Source of the DNA: Lachnospiraceae bacterium
GTDB lineage: Bacteria; Bacillota; Clostridia; Lachnospirales; Lachnospiraceae
DNA: 42,765 nt
Assembly (NCBI GenBank): GCA_017624495.1
Contig: JAGAMY010000024.1
Coordinates: 1-42,765 of the forward strand
Reading direction: 5' to 3'
A program made the position numbers and the translations under genes. Shown here piece by piece: positions 31,961 through 40,467 of this stretch; the first letter of the stretch is position 1; every line of letters begins with the position of its first letter. The notes under the pieces were generated by a model, which worked only from the letters and a program-made list of their open reading frames with translations, was not told the DNA's origin and made no database searches.

Positions 31961-33502
31961 ATGAGTAAAAAACCAACCGTATTAATGATTTTAGATGGAT
32001 ATGGCTTAAATGACAAGACAGAAGGTAATGCTGTAGCACAGGCAAATACACCAAATATGGATAAATTAATGGTAGAATATCCCTTCGTAAAAGGAAATGC
32101 CAGCGGACTTGCCGTAGGTCTTCCGGACGGTCAGATGGGTAACTCCGAAGTAGGACACTTAAATATGGGCGCAGGAAGAATCGTATATCAGGAACTTACC
32201 AGAATCACAAAAGAAATCGAAGATGGTGATTTCTTCAAAAATGAAGAATTATTAAAGGCAGTAGCAAATGTAAAGGCAAATGGCTCTGATTTACACTTCT
32301 TTGGCTTATTATCCGATGGTGGTGTACACAGCCATAATACACATTTATATGGTTTATTGGAATTAGCAAAAAGAGAAGGTGTGGAGAATGTATATGTACA
32401 CTGCTTCTTAGACGGAAGAGATACATCTCCTACATCCGGTAAAGGTTTTATTGAAGAATTAGAAGCAAAAATGGCAGAAATCGGTGTTGGTAAAATCGCA
32501 TCCATCTGTGGACGTTACTATGTTATGGACAGAGATAACCGCTGGGATCGTGTAGAATCTGCTTACAAAGCACTTACAGCAGGTGAAGGCGTTCGTGCAG
32601 GTAGTGCAGTAGAAGCTATCAGTGCTTCTTATGCAGAGGATAAGACAGACGAATTTGTAATGCCAACAGTTATTGAGGCAGACGGTGCTCCGGTTGCTAC
32701 AATTAAAGATAAAGATAGTGTAATCTTCTTTAACTTCCGTCCTGACCGTGCTAGAGAAATTACCAGAGCATTCTGTGCAGACGATTTTGATGGATTTGAC
32801 AGAGGAGCAAGATTAGACCTTACATATGTATGCTTCACAGAATATGATGTGACTATTCCAAACAAAGAAATTGCATTCAAAAAGGTAGAATTAAAGAATA
32901 CATTTGGTCAGTACCTTGCAGACAACGGCAAGACACAGGCAAGAATTGCAGAAACAGAAAAATATGCACACGTTACCTTCTTCTTCAACGGTGGTGTGGA
33001 AGAACCAAACAAAGGAGAAGACAGAATCCTTGTAAATTCTCCAAAGGTAGCAACTTATGATTTACAGCCGGAAATGAGTGCACCGGAGGTTTGTGACAAA
33101 TTAGTAGAAGCAATCAAATCCGACAAATATGATGTCATTATCATCAACTTTGCTAACCCGGATATGGTTGGACACACAGGTATTTCTGAAGCAGCTATCA
33201 AAGCAGTAGAAACTGTAGATGCATGTGTAGGAAAAGCAGTAGATGCGTTATTAGAAGTAGATGGACAGATGTTTATCTGTGCAGACCATGGTAATGCAGA
33301 ACAGTTAGTAGATTATGAAACAGGCGGAAGCTTCACAGCACACACCATTAACCCTGTTCCATTTATCCTTGTAAACTATGATAAAGATTACACATTAAAA
33401 GAAGGCGGATGTTTAGCAGATATTATCCCAACCATGATTGAAATGATGGGTATGGAACAGCCGGCAGAAATGACAGGAAAATCTTTATTGATTAAGAAAT
33501 AA
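31961..33502 (+). CDS. gpmI: 2,3-bisphosphoglycerate-independent phosphoglycerate mutase
   Basis: A 513-residue iPGM that interconverts 3- and 2-phosphoglycerate in glycolysis using two Mn ions and a phosphoserine. The nucleophile is S62 (GNSEVGHLNMGAGR); the first metal ligand is D12 (LMILDGYGL). HCFLDGRDTSPTSG, GRYYVMDRDNRWDRV, FFNFRPDRAREI, NFANPDMVGHTG and FICADHGNAEQLVD are all present. Length is exactly typical. AAGGAG lies about 8 nt before the ATG. It is monocistronic between its own promoter and terminator; other glycolytic genes are not nearby. Confidence 0.97.
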   Translation: MSKKPTVLMILDGYGLNDKTEGNAVAQANTPNMDKLMVEYPFVKGNASGLAVGLPDGQMGNSEVGHLNMGAGRIVYQELTRITKEIEDGDFFKNEELLKAVANVKANGSDLHFFGLLSDGGVHSHNTHLYGLLELAKREGVENVYVHCFLDGRDTSPTSGKGFIEELEAKMAEIGVGKIASICGRYYVMDRDNRWDRVESAYKALTAGEGVRAGSAVEAISASYAEDKTDEFVMPTVIEADGAPVATIKDKDSVIFFNFRPDRAREITRAFCADDFDGFDRGARLDLTYVCFTEYDVTIPNKEIAFKKVELKNTFGQYLADNGKTQARIAETEKYAHVTFFFNGGVEEPNKGEDRILVNSPKVATYDLQPEMSAPEVCDKLVEAIKSDKYDVIIINFANPDMVGHTGISEAAIKAVETVDACVGKAVDALLEVDGQMFICADHGNAEQLVDYETGGSFTAHTINPVPFILVNYDKDYTLKEGGCLADIIPTMIEMMGMEQPAEMTGKSLLIKK

Positions 33503-33513
33503 ACAGAGTTGTA

Positions 33514-33554
33514 AAATAACGGAAGGTGCTTTAAGTGTGCTTTCCGTTATTTTT
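33514..33554 (+). terminator. Terminator of gpmI
   Basis: AATAACGGAA pairs with TTCCGTTATT around a GC/TG-containing loop, followed by T5. Confidence 0.88.
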
Positions 33555-33578
33555 GCGTAGAAATGTTATATAAAGTGA

Positions 33579-33607
33579 TTGACAAATAGATATAAATGTA
33601 TTATTGT
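33579..33607 (+). promoter_or_regulatory. Promoter of the small membrane protein and YbjQ genes
   Basis: TTGACA (33579-33584), 17-nt spacer, TATTGT (33602-33607). Confidence 0.65.
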
Positions 33608-33640
33608 ATTAATTAGATAGTACAAGAAAGGGCGTGTGAT

Positions 33641-33871
33641 ATGGAAAAGCATTGGAAGAAAATTATTGCACCTGTAATCATAGCAGTTTTACTGGGAATA
33701 TATTATCTGGGTATCAGTGCGATATTTCTTTTTATTCCGGAAATACCTGTTTTAGTAAAAATTTTAATGGCAGGCATTCCGGCAATACTTGCAGGTGTTT
33801 TGATTTATGTACTCATCGAAAGAATTAAAGAGATAAGGAGTGGAGAAGAAGATGATCTTAGTAAATACTGA
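33641..33871 (+). CDS. Small two-helix membrane protein
   Basis: A 76-residue protein with two hydrophobic segments (residues 8-34 and 38-62) and a charged cytoplasmic tail ERIKEIRSGEEDDLSKY. No known motif. AAGGGCG lies about 9 nt before the ATG. Its last 20 nt overlap the start of the YbjQ gene, so the two are probably translated together and may work together, for example by holding YbjQ near the membrane; this is only a guess. Confidence 0.8.
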   Translation: MEKHWKKIIAPVIIAVLLGIYYLGISAIFLFIPEIPVLVKILMAGIPAILAGVLIYVLIERIKEIRSGEEDDLSKY

Positions 33872-34163
33872 TTATATTAGTGGAAAAGAGTTAGAAATGT
33901 TAGGTATGGTAAAAGGAAGTACCATTCAGAGTAAGAATATTGGAAAAGATATTACACAGGGATTTAAGACTCTCGTAGGTGGTGAATTAAAGGCTTACAA
34001 TGAAATGATGAATGAGGCAAGAGCTTTAGCCACAAAGCGTATGGTAGAAGAGGCAGAAGCGCTTGGCGCAGATGCCATTGTAAATATTCGTTATTCCTCT
34101 TCAGCAGTTTTACAGGGAGCAGCAGAAGTAATTGCATACGGTACAGCAGTTAAATTTGTATAA
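33852..34163 (+). CDS. YbjQ/UPF0145 family protein
   Basis: A 103-residue member of the YbjQ (DUF74, heavy-metal-binding-like) family, which forms pentameric rings of unknown function. The family signature is readable: YISGKELEMLGMVKGSTIQSKNIGKDI, LVGGELKAYNEMMNEARALATKRMVEEAEALGADAIVNIRY. The frame opens at a GTG (33840), but the ATG at 33852 follows GGAG with 6-nt spacing and gives the usual N-terminus MILVNTDYI. It overlaps the small membrane gene by 20 nt and ends at a bidirectional terminator. Confidence 0.93.
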   Translation: MILVNTDYISGKELEMLGMVKGSTIQSKNIGKDITQGFKTLVGGELKAYNEMMNEARALATKRMVEEAEALGADAIVNIRYSSSAVLQGAAEVIAYGTAVKFV

Positions 34164-34164
34164 A

Positions 34165-34206
34165 ATAAAGGACCAGCTTATCCTTAGTCGGTAAGCTGGT
34201 CTATTA
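34165..34206. terminator. Bidirectional terminator overlapping the PilZ 3' end
   Basis: GACCAGCTTA pairs with TAAGCTGGTC. The loop contains the PilZ stop codon (34184-34186), so the two convergent genes share one hairpin. Confidence 0.85.
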
Positions 34207-34528
34207 ATTTGGTTAAATCTTCCGGTTGTGTGGTAAACTCACATCCATAAAGATAGTGCTCCGCATCCACAGCACGGCAGTGGACAAGTTTTACAACGGT
34301 AAGCACCTCGTTTTGTGTTATGGATTCATGTCCGAGATTTGCATTGAAATAGTAGCCCACTGGCAGTACACATTCAGAAATAAATGCAAATCCTGCACGG
34401 GAAATATCCACAACCTGAATCGGTGAATTTAAATCATGTACACCGGATAAAGGCTTGTCTTTTTTATAGAGTTCAGAAATGCTTAACTGTACGGTAATCG
34501 GAACTCTGTCACAGGATCTTTTTTCCAA
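34184..34528 (-). CDS. PilZ domain protein (c-di-GMP binding)
   Basis: A 114-residue single PilZ domain. The c-di-GMP-binding motifs are RxxxR (R4-SCD-R8 at the N-terminus) and DISRAGF (D/N-x-S-x-x-G). It would be a stand-alone cytoplasmic receptor for the second messenger; the output partner is unknown because no cyclase, phosphodiesterase or flagellar gene is near. The start is TTG (34526-34528), 10 nt after AGGAGG; no in-frame ATG fits better. Transcription on the minus strand would start at the promoter at 34571-34598 and end at the shared hairpin. Confidence 0.85.
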   Translation of the reverse strand: MEKRSCDRVPITVQLSISELYKKDKPLSGVHDLNSPIQVVDISRAGFAFISECVLPVGYYFNANLGHESITQNEVLTVVKLVHCRAVDAEHYLYGCEFTTQPEDLTKLIDQLTD

Positions 34529-34570
34529 TATACTAATTCCTCCTATAACCCGATAATAATGGTTACTTTA

Positions 34571-34598
34571 ATTATAGTACTTTTGTCCTGTGCGTCAA
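34571..34598 (-). promoter_or_regulatory. Promoter of the PilZ gene
   Basis: Minus strand TTGACG (34593-34598), 16-nt spacer, TATAAT (34571-34576). Confidence 0.75.
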
Positions 34599-34641
34599 GC
34601 GGAAAATCGTTTAAAATAAAATATATTTTCGGGCAAATCGA

Positions 34642-34671
34642 TTGACTTTGTAAATCGGGCTGTATTATAAT
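34642..34671 (+). promoter_or_regulatory. Promoter of purC-purB
   Basis: TTGACT (34642-34647), 18-nt spacer, TATAAT (34666-34671). Just downstream a small hairpin ATGGTGTA/TACATCAT (34682-34701) lies near the expected start; no purine riboswitch core is visible. Confidence 0.7.
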
Positions 34672-34749
34672 TACACATACTATGGTGTATAATTACATCA
34701 TGGAAAAGAGACTTAGAGTATGTTTACAAAGCATAAGATGGAGGAAAAA

Positions 34750-35628
34750 ATGAGCATTCAGGAATTTAAACCAGTAAAAGAAGGAAAAGTAAGAGAAGTC
34801 TATGATGCAGGCGACAGCATGATTATCGTAGCAACAGACAGAATATCAGCATTTGATGTAATTTTAAAAAATGTAATTACCAAAAAGGGTGCAATTTTAA
34901 CTCAGATGTCAAAGTTTTGGTTTGATTTTACCAAAGACATCGTACCAAATCATATGCTTTCTGTAGATGTGAAAGATATGCCGGAATTTTTCCAGACAGA
35001 AAGATTCGATGGCAACAGTATGAAATGTCAGAAATTAGAGATGCTTCCGGTAGAGTGTATCGTTCGTGGTTACATTACAGGAAGTGGCTGGGAAAGCTAC
35101 AAAGAAAATGGAACAGTTTGTGGTATTAAATTACCGGAAGGTTTACAGGAATCAGACAAATTGCCTGAACCGATTTATACACCAACTACAAAAGCAGATT
35201 TAGGCTTACATGATGAACATATCACTTTTGAAGAAAGTGTTGAAATTTTAGAAAAGCTTTACCCGGGTAAAGGTGAAAAATATGCAACAGCTATTAAAGA
35301 CTGTACAATTGCATTATACAAGAAATGTGCAGAATATGCATTGAGCAAGGGTATTATCATTGCAGATACCAAATTTGAATTTGGTTTAGACCCGGAAGGA
35401 AATGTTGTACTCGGTGATGAAATGCTTACACCGGACAGCTCACGTTTCTGGCCATTAGAGGGATATGAAGCTGGAAAATCCCAGCCATCTTTTGACAAGC
35501 AGTTTGTAAGAGACTGGTTAAAAGCAAATCCGGACAATGATTACCTTCTTCCGGATGAAGTTGTAAAGAAAACAGTAGATAAATACGAAGAAGCATTCGA
35601 ATTATTAACTGGCAAAAAATTTGCATAA
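34750..35628 (+). CDS. purC: Phosphoribosylaminoimidazole-succinocarboxamide synthase
   Basis: A 292-residue SAICAR synthetase, which joins aspartate to CAIR with ATP in de novo purine synthesis. Visible marks are KVREVYDAGDSMIIVATDRISAFD, LPVECIVRGYITGSGWESYK, TPTTKADLGLHDEHI, IADTKFEFGLDPEGNVVLGDEMLTPDSSRFW. Length fits the long purC type. The frame opens at 34720, but the ATG at 34750 follows GGAGG by 5 nt and gives the usual start MSIQEFKPVKEGK. PurB follows after 27 nt, making a short two-gene purine operon; both enzymes act in consecutive steps (SAICAR made, then cleaved). Confidence 0.96.
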   Translation: MSIQEFKPVKEGKVREVYDAGDSMIIVATDRISAFDVILKNVITKKGAILTQMSKFWFDFTKDIVPNHMLSVDVKDMPEFFQTERFDGNSMKCQKLEMLPVECIVRGYITGSGWESYKENGTVCGIKLPEGLQESDKLPEPIYTPTTKADLGLHDEHITFEESVEILEKLYPGKGEKYATAIKDCTIALYKKCAEYALSKGIIIADTKFEFGLDPEGNVVLGDEMLTPDSSRFWPLEGYEAGKSQPSFDKQFVRDWLKANPDNDYLLPDEVVKKTVDKYEEAFELLTGKKFA

Positions 35629-35655
35629 ACTATTGGCGATAACAGGAGAGAAAAT

Positions 35656-37089
35656 ATGAGTACAGATAGATATACAAGTCCATTGTCCGAAAGATATGCC
35701 AGCAAAGAAATGCAGTATATTTTTTCACCGGATATGAAATTTAGAACATGGAGAAAACTTTGGATTGCATTAGCAGAGACAGAACAGGAGCTGGGTCTGG
35801 ACATTACAGACGAGCAGATTGCTGAGTTAAAAGCAAATGCGGACAATATCAATTATGAAGTTGCCATTGAAAGAGAAAAATTAGTACGTCATGATGTTAT
35901 GTCCCATGTATATGCATATGGTACACAGTGTCCAAAGGCAAAGGGTATCATTCATCTTGGTGCAACTTCCTGCTACGTTGGTGATAATACAGATATTATC
36001 GTTATGGCAGAAGCCTTAAAATTAGTAAAGACCAAATTAGTAAATGTTATGGCAGAATTGGCAAAATTTGCAGATACCTACAAAGACCTGCCAACACTGG
36101 CATTTACCCATTTCCAGCCGGCACAGCCGACTACGGTTGGTAAACGTGCAACCTTATGGCTTCAGGAATTTATGATGGATTTAGAAGATCTTGAGTATGT
36201 GATGGGAAGTTTAAAACTTCTTGGTTCTAAAGGTACAACAGGAACACAGGCAAGCTTCTATGAATTGTTTGACGGTGACCATGACAAAGTAGACCAGATT
36301 GATCCTATGATAGCAAAGAAAATGGGATTTGACGCATGTTATGCCGTGTCCGGTCAGACATATTCCAGAAAAGTAGATACAAGAGTAGCCAATGTTTTAG
36401 CGGGTATCGCAGCAAGTGCTTATAAAATGTCTAATGACATTCGTTTATTACAGCACTTAAAAGAAGTAGAAGAACCATTTGAGAAAAACCAGATTGGTTC
36501 CTCCGCTATGGCATACAAGAGAAATCCAATGCGTAGTGAACGTATCGGCTCTCTTGCAAGATATGTCATGATTGATGCATTAAACCCGGCAGTTACATCT
36601 GCTACACAGTGGTTTGAAAGAACGTTAGACGATTCTGCAAATAAGCGTATCAGTATCCCGGAAGCATTCCTTGCAACCGATGGTGTGTTAGATTTATGCT
36701 TAAATGTTGTAGATGGTCTTGTGGTATATGATAAAGTTATTACCAAACGTTTATTATCCGAACTTCCATTTATGGCAACTGAAAATATCATGATGGATGC
36801 AGTGAAAAAGGGCGGCGACCGTCAGGAATTACATGAAAGAATTCGTCAGTTATCCATGGAAGCCGGCGCACATGTAAAGAAAGAAGGAAAAGACAACAAT
36901 CTCTTAGAATTGATTGCGGCAGACCCAACTTTCAATTTAACATTAGAAGAATTACAGGCATCTATGGACCCTTCCAAATATGTAGGAAGAGCACCACGTC
37001 AGGTGGCAAAATTCTTAGAAGATATTATTCAGCCTATTTTAGATGCAAACAAAGATTTGCTTGGTGTAAAAGCTGAAATTAATGTGTAA
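35656..37089 (+). CDS. purB: Adenylosuccinate lyase
   Basis: A 477-residue fumarase/aspartase-superfamily lyase. It cleaves SAICAR to AICAR and adenylosuccinate to AMP, releasing fumarate. The signature GSSAMAYKRNPMRSE, with the mobile-loop serine, is present at about residue 280. THFQPAQPTTVGKRA and HLGATSCYVGDNTD carry active-site histidines. The N-terminal YTSPLSERYASKEMQYIFSPDMKFRTWRKLW is typical. AGGAGAG lies about 8 nt before the ATG. It directly follows purC and ends at a strong terminator. Confidence 0.97.
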   Translation: MSTDRYTSPLSERYASKEMQYIFSPDMKFRTWRKLWIALAETEQELGLDITDEQIAELKANADNINYEVAIEREKLVRHDVMSHVYAYGTQCPKAKGIIHLGATSCYVGDNTDIIVMAEALKLVKTKLVNVMAELAKFADTYKDLPTLAFTHFQPAQPTTVGKRATLWLQEFMMDLEDLEYVMGSLKLLGSKGTTGTQASFYELFDGDHDKVDQIDPMIAKKMGFDACYAVSGQTYSRKVDTRVANVLAGIAASAYKMSNDIRLLQHLKEVEEPFEKNQIGSSAMAYKRNPMRSERIGSLARYVMIDALNPAVTSATQWFERTLDDSANKRISIPEAFLATDGVLDLCLNVVDGLVVYDKVITKRLLSELPFMATENIMMDAVKKGGDRQELHERIRQLSMEAGAHVKKEGKDNNLLELIAADPTFNLTLEELQASMDPSKYVGRAPRQVAKFLEDIIQPILDANKDLLGVKAEINV

Positions 37090-37107
37090 ATAAAAAGGTA
37101 AAAATAG

Positions 37108-37147
37108 AAAAAGTGCTTGTTATAGCTTGGAATAACAGGCACTTTTT
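37108..37147 (+). terminator. Terminator of purC-purB
   Basis: AAAAAGTGC and TGTTAT pair with ATAACA and GCACTTTTT, with an unpaired base on each side between the two helices; T5 tail. Confidence 0.9.
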
Positions 37148-37154
37148 CTATAAT
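37127..37154 (+). promoter_or_regulatory. Promoter of the C39-like peptidase gene, inside the purB terminator
   Basis: TTGGAA (37127-37132), 16-nt spacer, TATAAT (37149-37154). The -35 and spacer are the 3' half of the terminator hairpin. Confidence 0.5.
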
Positions 37155-37167
37155 ATAGGAAAAAAGA

Positions 37168-38067
37168 ATGAAAAAACACAAAAGTACAGTTGTTATAATA
37201 ATACTGGTAATTATATTTTTTGCAATAGTTATTGGAGTCCTTTGTTATCGCAGAAACTTTGAAAAAAAGACGGAAACCTCCGTTTCTTCTATAGATATAG
37301 AAAATACAGCAGAATCTACGCTGTCTTTAAAAAATTGTAACGTACATTCGGGAGTGTATCGTGCCTTCAAAGAAGAAATTTATAATGCAGGTATTATTCC
37401 ATCGGATTTGCGTGTGGTTTACTTAACACCGGAAGAGCAGGCAGAACGAGTATATACCTTTTTTCAGGGACCAAGAGCTTATACGGAAGGACATCGCTGG
37501 GGCGGTGAATGGTGTCAGCAGATAGTAAAAGGCAATTCCTTTGGCGGCTTTGGCTGTGGAATGTGTTGTATGGCAAATATTTACAGTACATTGACACCTT
37601 ATGAATGTTCGCCGTGGGACATGTTTGAGCATGCTACACAGGTGACGTATTATTACCCTTCAAAAGAAGGTGGCGCAATTGGCTGGGGAGATATGAAGAC
37701 TACATTAGAAAGTGTGGGATTTGAAGCCAATCTGCACAGAAAGCCCGGTTCTTATGAGTATTTTCAAGATGTCATTAAAAAATCAAAATCAGCAATTGTG
37801 CTAATTAGCAGTCGGAATGACGATACTTTTTGGACAGATACGAGTGGACATTATGTGAATATTTATTTGTATCAGGAAGATACAGATATGGTATTTTTGG
37901 CAGAACCGGGAGATTTGGATAAGAACAGAACGTGGATACCCCTGCGTTATGTATATGATGCGTTAAAAACAGTCAGTAATTTTCATTATCTGACGATAGA
38001 TTCCTATGAAGAAGAGAAAAATGCATGGAAACATAATGGAATTGATGAAATCTGGAATGGTAAATAA
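37168..38067 (+). CDS. Membrane-anchored C39-like (papain-fold) peptidase
   Basis: A 299-residue protein. One N-terminal signal anchor (residues 7-28) puts the rest outside. The C39-like catalytic cysteine is in FGCGMCCMANIYS (C130 by alignment to the usual GCG; C133 and C134 nearby), the histidine is H228 (DTSGHYVNIYL) and D249 (LAEPGD) would complete the triad. Substrate is unknown; such proteins are often cell-wall or peptide-processing hydrolases. The weak site GGAAAAAAG precedes the ATG, which lies 13 nt after the -10 box, so the 5' leader is very short. The stop codon lies in the first base pairs of a 22-bp repeat. Confidence 0.8.
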   Translation: MKKHKSTVVIIILVIIFFAIVIGVLCYRRNFEKKTETSVSSIDIENTAESTLSLKNCNVHSGVYRAFKEEIYNAGIIPSDLRVVYLTPEEQAERVYTFFQGPRAYTEGHRWGGEWCQQIVKGNSFGGFGCGMCCMANIYSTLTPYECSPWDMFEHATQVTYYYPSKEGGAIGWGDMKTTLESVGFEANLHRKPGSYEYFQDVIKKSKSAIVLISSRNDDTFWTDTSGHYVNIYLYQEDTDMVFLAEPGDLDKNRTWIPLRYVYDALKTVSNFHYLTIDSYEEEKNAWKHNGIDEIWNGK

Positions 38068-38087
38068 GCTGTACGGATTATTGGACA
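38066..38087 (+). repeat. 22-bp direct repeat, copy 1, left of the methyltransferase gene
   Basis: Begins AAGCTGTACGGATT and ends ATTGGACA. An identical copy lies at 40176-40197. It overlaps the stop codon of the C39-like gene. Similarity continues loosely downstream (AAAAATAT, then a GAAGGAGT ribosome-binding-site-like box), as if a leader had been duplicated. Confidence 0.85.
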
Positions 38088-38242
38088 TATAAAAATATAT
38101 AATTGCTTTGTTACGAAGGAGTCTTATTTTGAAGACACTATTTTAAGTTTTATGGATTGTGGCAAGTTAGTACATCATCATAGTTTTGATGTGATTGATA
38201 TAGAGGATATTTGTAAACAACGGCATTAGGAAGGTGAATAAG
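38088..38242 (+). other. Leader of the methyltransferase gene, decayed copy of a small-gene leader
   Basis: About 150 bp. After the repeat comes a stretch similar to the leader of the 33-codon gene at 40258 but without a following small gene. A short frame ending [12 protein letters not shown]-like residues reaches a TAG at 38227 and looks like a remnant. No clear promoter is visible. Confidence 0.35.
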
Positions 38243-40165
38243 ATGAAAGTAATTAGTTTGTTTAGCGGTTGTGGAGGACTTGATTTGGGATTTGAAAAAG
38301 CAGGTTTTGAAATACCAATTGCTAATGAATGTGATAAGACAATCTGGGAAACATTCAAAATAAATCATCGTAATACTAAATTGATTGAAGGAGATATTCG
38401 TAATATAAGTGAAAGAGATTTTCCTAAGGATGTTGATGGGATTATAGGTGGACCGCCATGTCAATCATGGTCGGAGGCCGGCTCACTGCGAGGAATTGAG
38501 GATCAAAGAGGTCAATTGTTTTTTGATTATATTAGAATATTAAGGGAAGTAAAACCTAGGTTTTTTTTGGCAGAGAATGTATCAGGGATGTTAGCTAATA
38601 GACATAGTGAAGCAGTCAAAAACATATTACAAATGTTTGAAGAATCAGGTTATAATGTGTCATTAACTATGGTTAATGCAAAAGATTTTGGTGTTGCAGA
38701 AGAGAGAAAAAGAGTGTTTTATATAGGTTTTAGAAAAGATTTGAACATAAAGTTTTCTTTTCCTAAAGGATCGACAGAAGATGATGAAAAAAAGATAACT
38801 TTAAGGGATGTTATATGGGATTTACAAGATTCTGCAGTGCCAGCATTGGATAAAAACTATCATAATCCTCAAGCTATAAATAATAATGAATATTTTATAG
38901 GGGCATATTCTCCAATATTTATGTCACGAAATAGGGTGAAGTCGTGGGATGAACAGGCATATACAGTACAGGCATCTGGAAGACAGTGTCAAATTCATCC
39001 CCAAGCTCCCAAAATGATTAAAGTAGCAACGAATGATTGTAGGTTTGTTGAAGGAAAAGAAGATTTATATAGAAGAATGACAGTAAGAGAAATTGCAAGA
39101 GTACAGGGGTTTCCAGATGATTTTAAGTTTATCTATGATAAGGTGGATATTGCTTATAAAATGATAGGAAATGCTGTGCCTGTAAATTTAGCCTATGAAA
39201 TTGCTATAGCAATAAAAGAAGCATTGGAAAAGGAGAAAAATGAAAAAAAGATGCCAAAGAAAAATTATGGAAAATTAGAAGAACATATTATAGAAACAAT
39301 GAAAAGAGACAGATTGTTTACATACCAGAAAAAAGTTTATGAAATAATTAAAATAGGTAAACCAAGACCAAATTCACCTGGTGGTGAATGCAAAACAGAT
39401 GTATTTATTAGAGCAAAAGAAAAGGGAACAAAAAATGATGTTGATTTAAAAATATCTGTAAAATCTAGAGATAGTCAAGAATTACAAGAGAATAAAATGA
39501 CAGCAGAAAGAGCAGAGGCATATTTTGGAATTGGTTGGGAAGATATGATTATAGATGCAACAACATCATTGAAAGAAAAATTTGAGAATAGAGTATTACT
39601 TTATGCTTCTGGTAAACATCCTACAAAGCCCAATTCTATGACAGTAGGGTGGAAATTAGAAATAGCTAGCAAACCAAGAGCACTTAGCGTGAAATTACCA
39701 TTAACTGATGAAGAAATTAGAGAATATGTATATAAAGGTACAAACCAAACAGAAGTAAAGAAGAATTCTGTTGTTGAAGGTGAAGTGATTGAAGGTTCAG
39801 GTATTGCAGATTATCTTTTGGTTACAGAAATAGAAGATATAAAGTCTGCGGATGATGTTGTTAGACAAATGAAAACGATAGATGAAGTTAAAGTGAATGA
39901 TACATATTTGATTTTTACAGCTAATAATTATAGAACAGATAAGGACAAAGCAGATGGAAAAAGAGCATTAGCTGTAAGAGTAGAATGGCAATGTGTAGAC
40001 AATAGATTGACCCCTTTGTTTTACTATGATAATCCACTTAAATATACTGGAGAGGGAGATATGAGACCTATTGCAAAAGAAGCGATGAAACAAATTGGAA
40101 AGAAAAATGTGGCGGATTTAAATCCAGATGAGGATATTGTGAGTAGAGATATTTTTGAAGAATAA
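38243..40165 (+). CDS. C5 cytosine DNA methyltransferase fused to a putative PD-(D/E)XK nuclease
   Basis: A 640-residue chain. Residues 1-327 are a complete C5 methyltransferase: motif [12 protein letters not shown], motif [11 protein letters not shown] with catalytic C73, motif VI AENV (E111), motif [26 protein letters not shown] and [27 protein letters not shown] after motif IV resembles HaeIII-type (GGCC) enzymes, so GGCC is a guess for the target. Residues 335-640 hold no methyltransferase motif but show D386 and D401-L-K403 ([10 protein letters not shown]), a possible PD-(D/E)XK site. The ATG at 38243 follows AGGAAGG by 8 nt. Codon use is unusually AT-rich. It sits between 22-bp direct repeats, which suggests transfer. 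Confidence 0.85.
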   Translation: MKVISLFSGCGGLDLGFEKAGFEIPIANECDKTIWETFKINHRNTKLIEGDIRNISERDFPKDVDGIIGGPPCQSWSEAGSLRGIEDQRGQLFFDYIRILREVKPRFFLAENVSGMLANRHSEAVKNILQMFEESGYNVSLTMVNAKDFGVAEERKRVFYIGFRKDLNIKFSFPKGSTEDDEKKITLRDVIWDLQDSAVPALDKNYHNPQAINNNEYFIGAYSPIFMSRNRVKSWDEQAYTVQASGRQCQIHPQAPKMIKVATNDCRFVEGKEDLYRRMTVREIARVQGFPDDFKFIYDKVDIAYKMIGNAVPVNLAYEIAIAIKEALEKEKNEKKMPKKNYGKLEEHIIETMKRDRLFTYQKKVYEIIKIGKPRPNSPGGECKTDVFIRAKEKGTKNDVDLKISVKSRDSQELQENKMTAERAEAYFGIGWEDMIIDATTSLKEKFENRVLLYASGKHPTKPNSMTVGWKLEIASKPRALSVKLPLTDEEIREYVYKGTNQTEVKKNSVVEGEVIEGSGIADYLLVTEIEDIKSADDVVRQMKTIDEVKVNDTYLIFTANNYRTDKDKADGKRALAVRVEWQCVDNRLTPLFYYDNPLKYTGEGDMRPIAKEAMKQIGKKNVADLNPDEDIVSRDIFEE

Positions 40166-40175
40166 TAAATAAAAC

Positions 40176-40197
40176 AAGCTGTACGGATTATTGGACA
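40176..40197 (+). repeat. 22-bp direct repeat, copy 2, right of the methyltransferase gene
   Basis: Exact copy of 38066-38087, starting 11 nt after the methyltransferase stop codon. Confidence 0.85.
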
Positions 40198-40207
40198 CTA
40201 AAAATAT

Positions 40208-40250
40208 TACACTCTTTTCAGAACAACAAAAAAGTTTTGAAAGGAGTGTA
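40208..40250 (+). promoter_or_regulatory. Hairpin that hides the ribosome binding site of the 33-codon gene
   Basis: TACACTCTTTTCA (40208-40220) pairs with TGAAAGGAGTGTA (40238-40250), 13 bp with one T-G pair. The paired strand contains AAGGAGT (40241-40247), the only good ribosome binding site for the ATG at 40258. Confidence 0.75.
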
Positions 40251-40257
40251 TTTTATT

Positions 40258-40359
40258 ATGAAAGGATATGTAGTAGAAAGTGGTTATATGGGATATGTAA
40301 ATGGAGAGTATATGTTATTTGTAAATGAAGCAGACTATAGAGATTACATAGAGCAGTAA
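40258..40359 (+). CDS. 33-residue small protein with hidden ribosome binding site
   Basis: A short protein: MKGYVVESGYMGYVNG, then EYMLFVNEADYRDYIEQ and a TAA. It is rich in Y, G and V with an acidic C-terminus and could form a small beta-hairpin plus helix. The start has AAGGAGT 10 nt upstream, but that site lies within a 13-bp hairpin, so translation should need unwinding or RNA cleavage. Similar short proteins beginning MKGYVVESGYMGYVNG seem to recur in Lachnospiraceae genomes, from memory and not checked. It follows the methyltransferase and a 22-bp repeat and may be part of the same cassette or a marker of its insertion site. Confidence 0.7.
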   Translation: MKGYVVESGYMGYVNGEYMLFVNEADYRDYIEQ

Positions 40360-40425
40360 TACAATTCACACATGCTATTCACAATGGCATAAATTATTAA
40401 TAAAATATAAATTTGCAAATAATTG

Positions 40426-40454
40426 TTGACAAAGAATTGGTAAGGTGCTATCTT
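40426..40454 (+). promoter_or_regulatory. Promoter of hrcA-grpE-dnaK
   Basis: TTGACA (40426-40431), 17-nt spacer, TATCTT (40449-40454), followed after 13 nt by the CIRCE element. Confidence 0.85.
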
Positions 40455-40467
40455 AACAATGTAAGTA

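Noticed and set aside
31363-32054. Minus-strand frames opposite the capA-like and gpmI genes
   Set aside because: They overlap clear conserved plus-strand genes and promoters and show no protein-like features.
34672-34749. Purine riboswitch before purC
   Set aside because: Only a short ATGGTGTA/TACATCAT hairpin is visible; the three-way junction core of purine riboswitches is absent.
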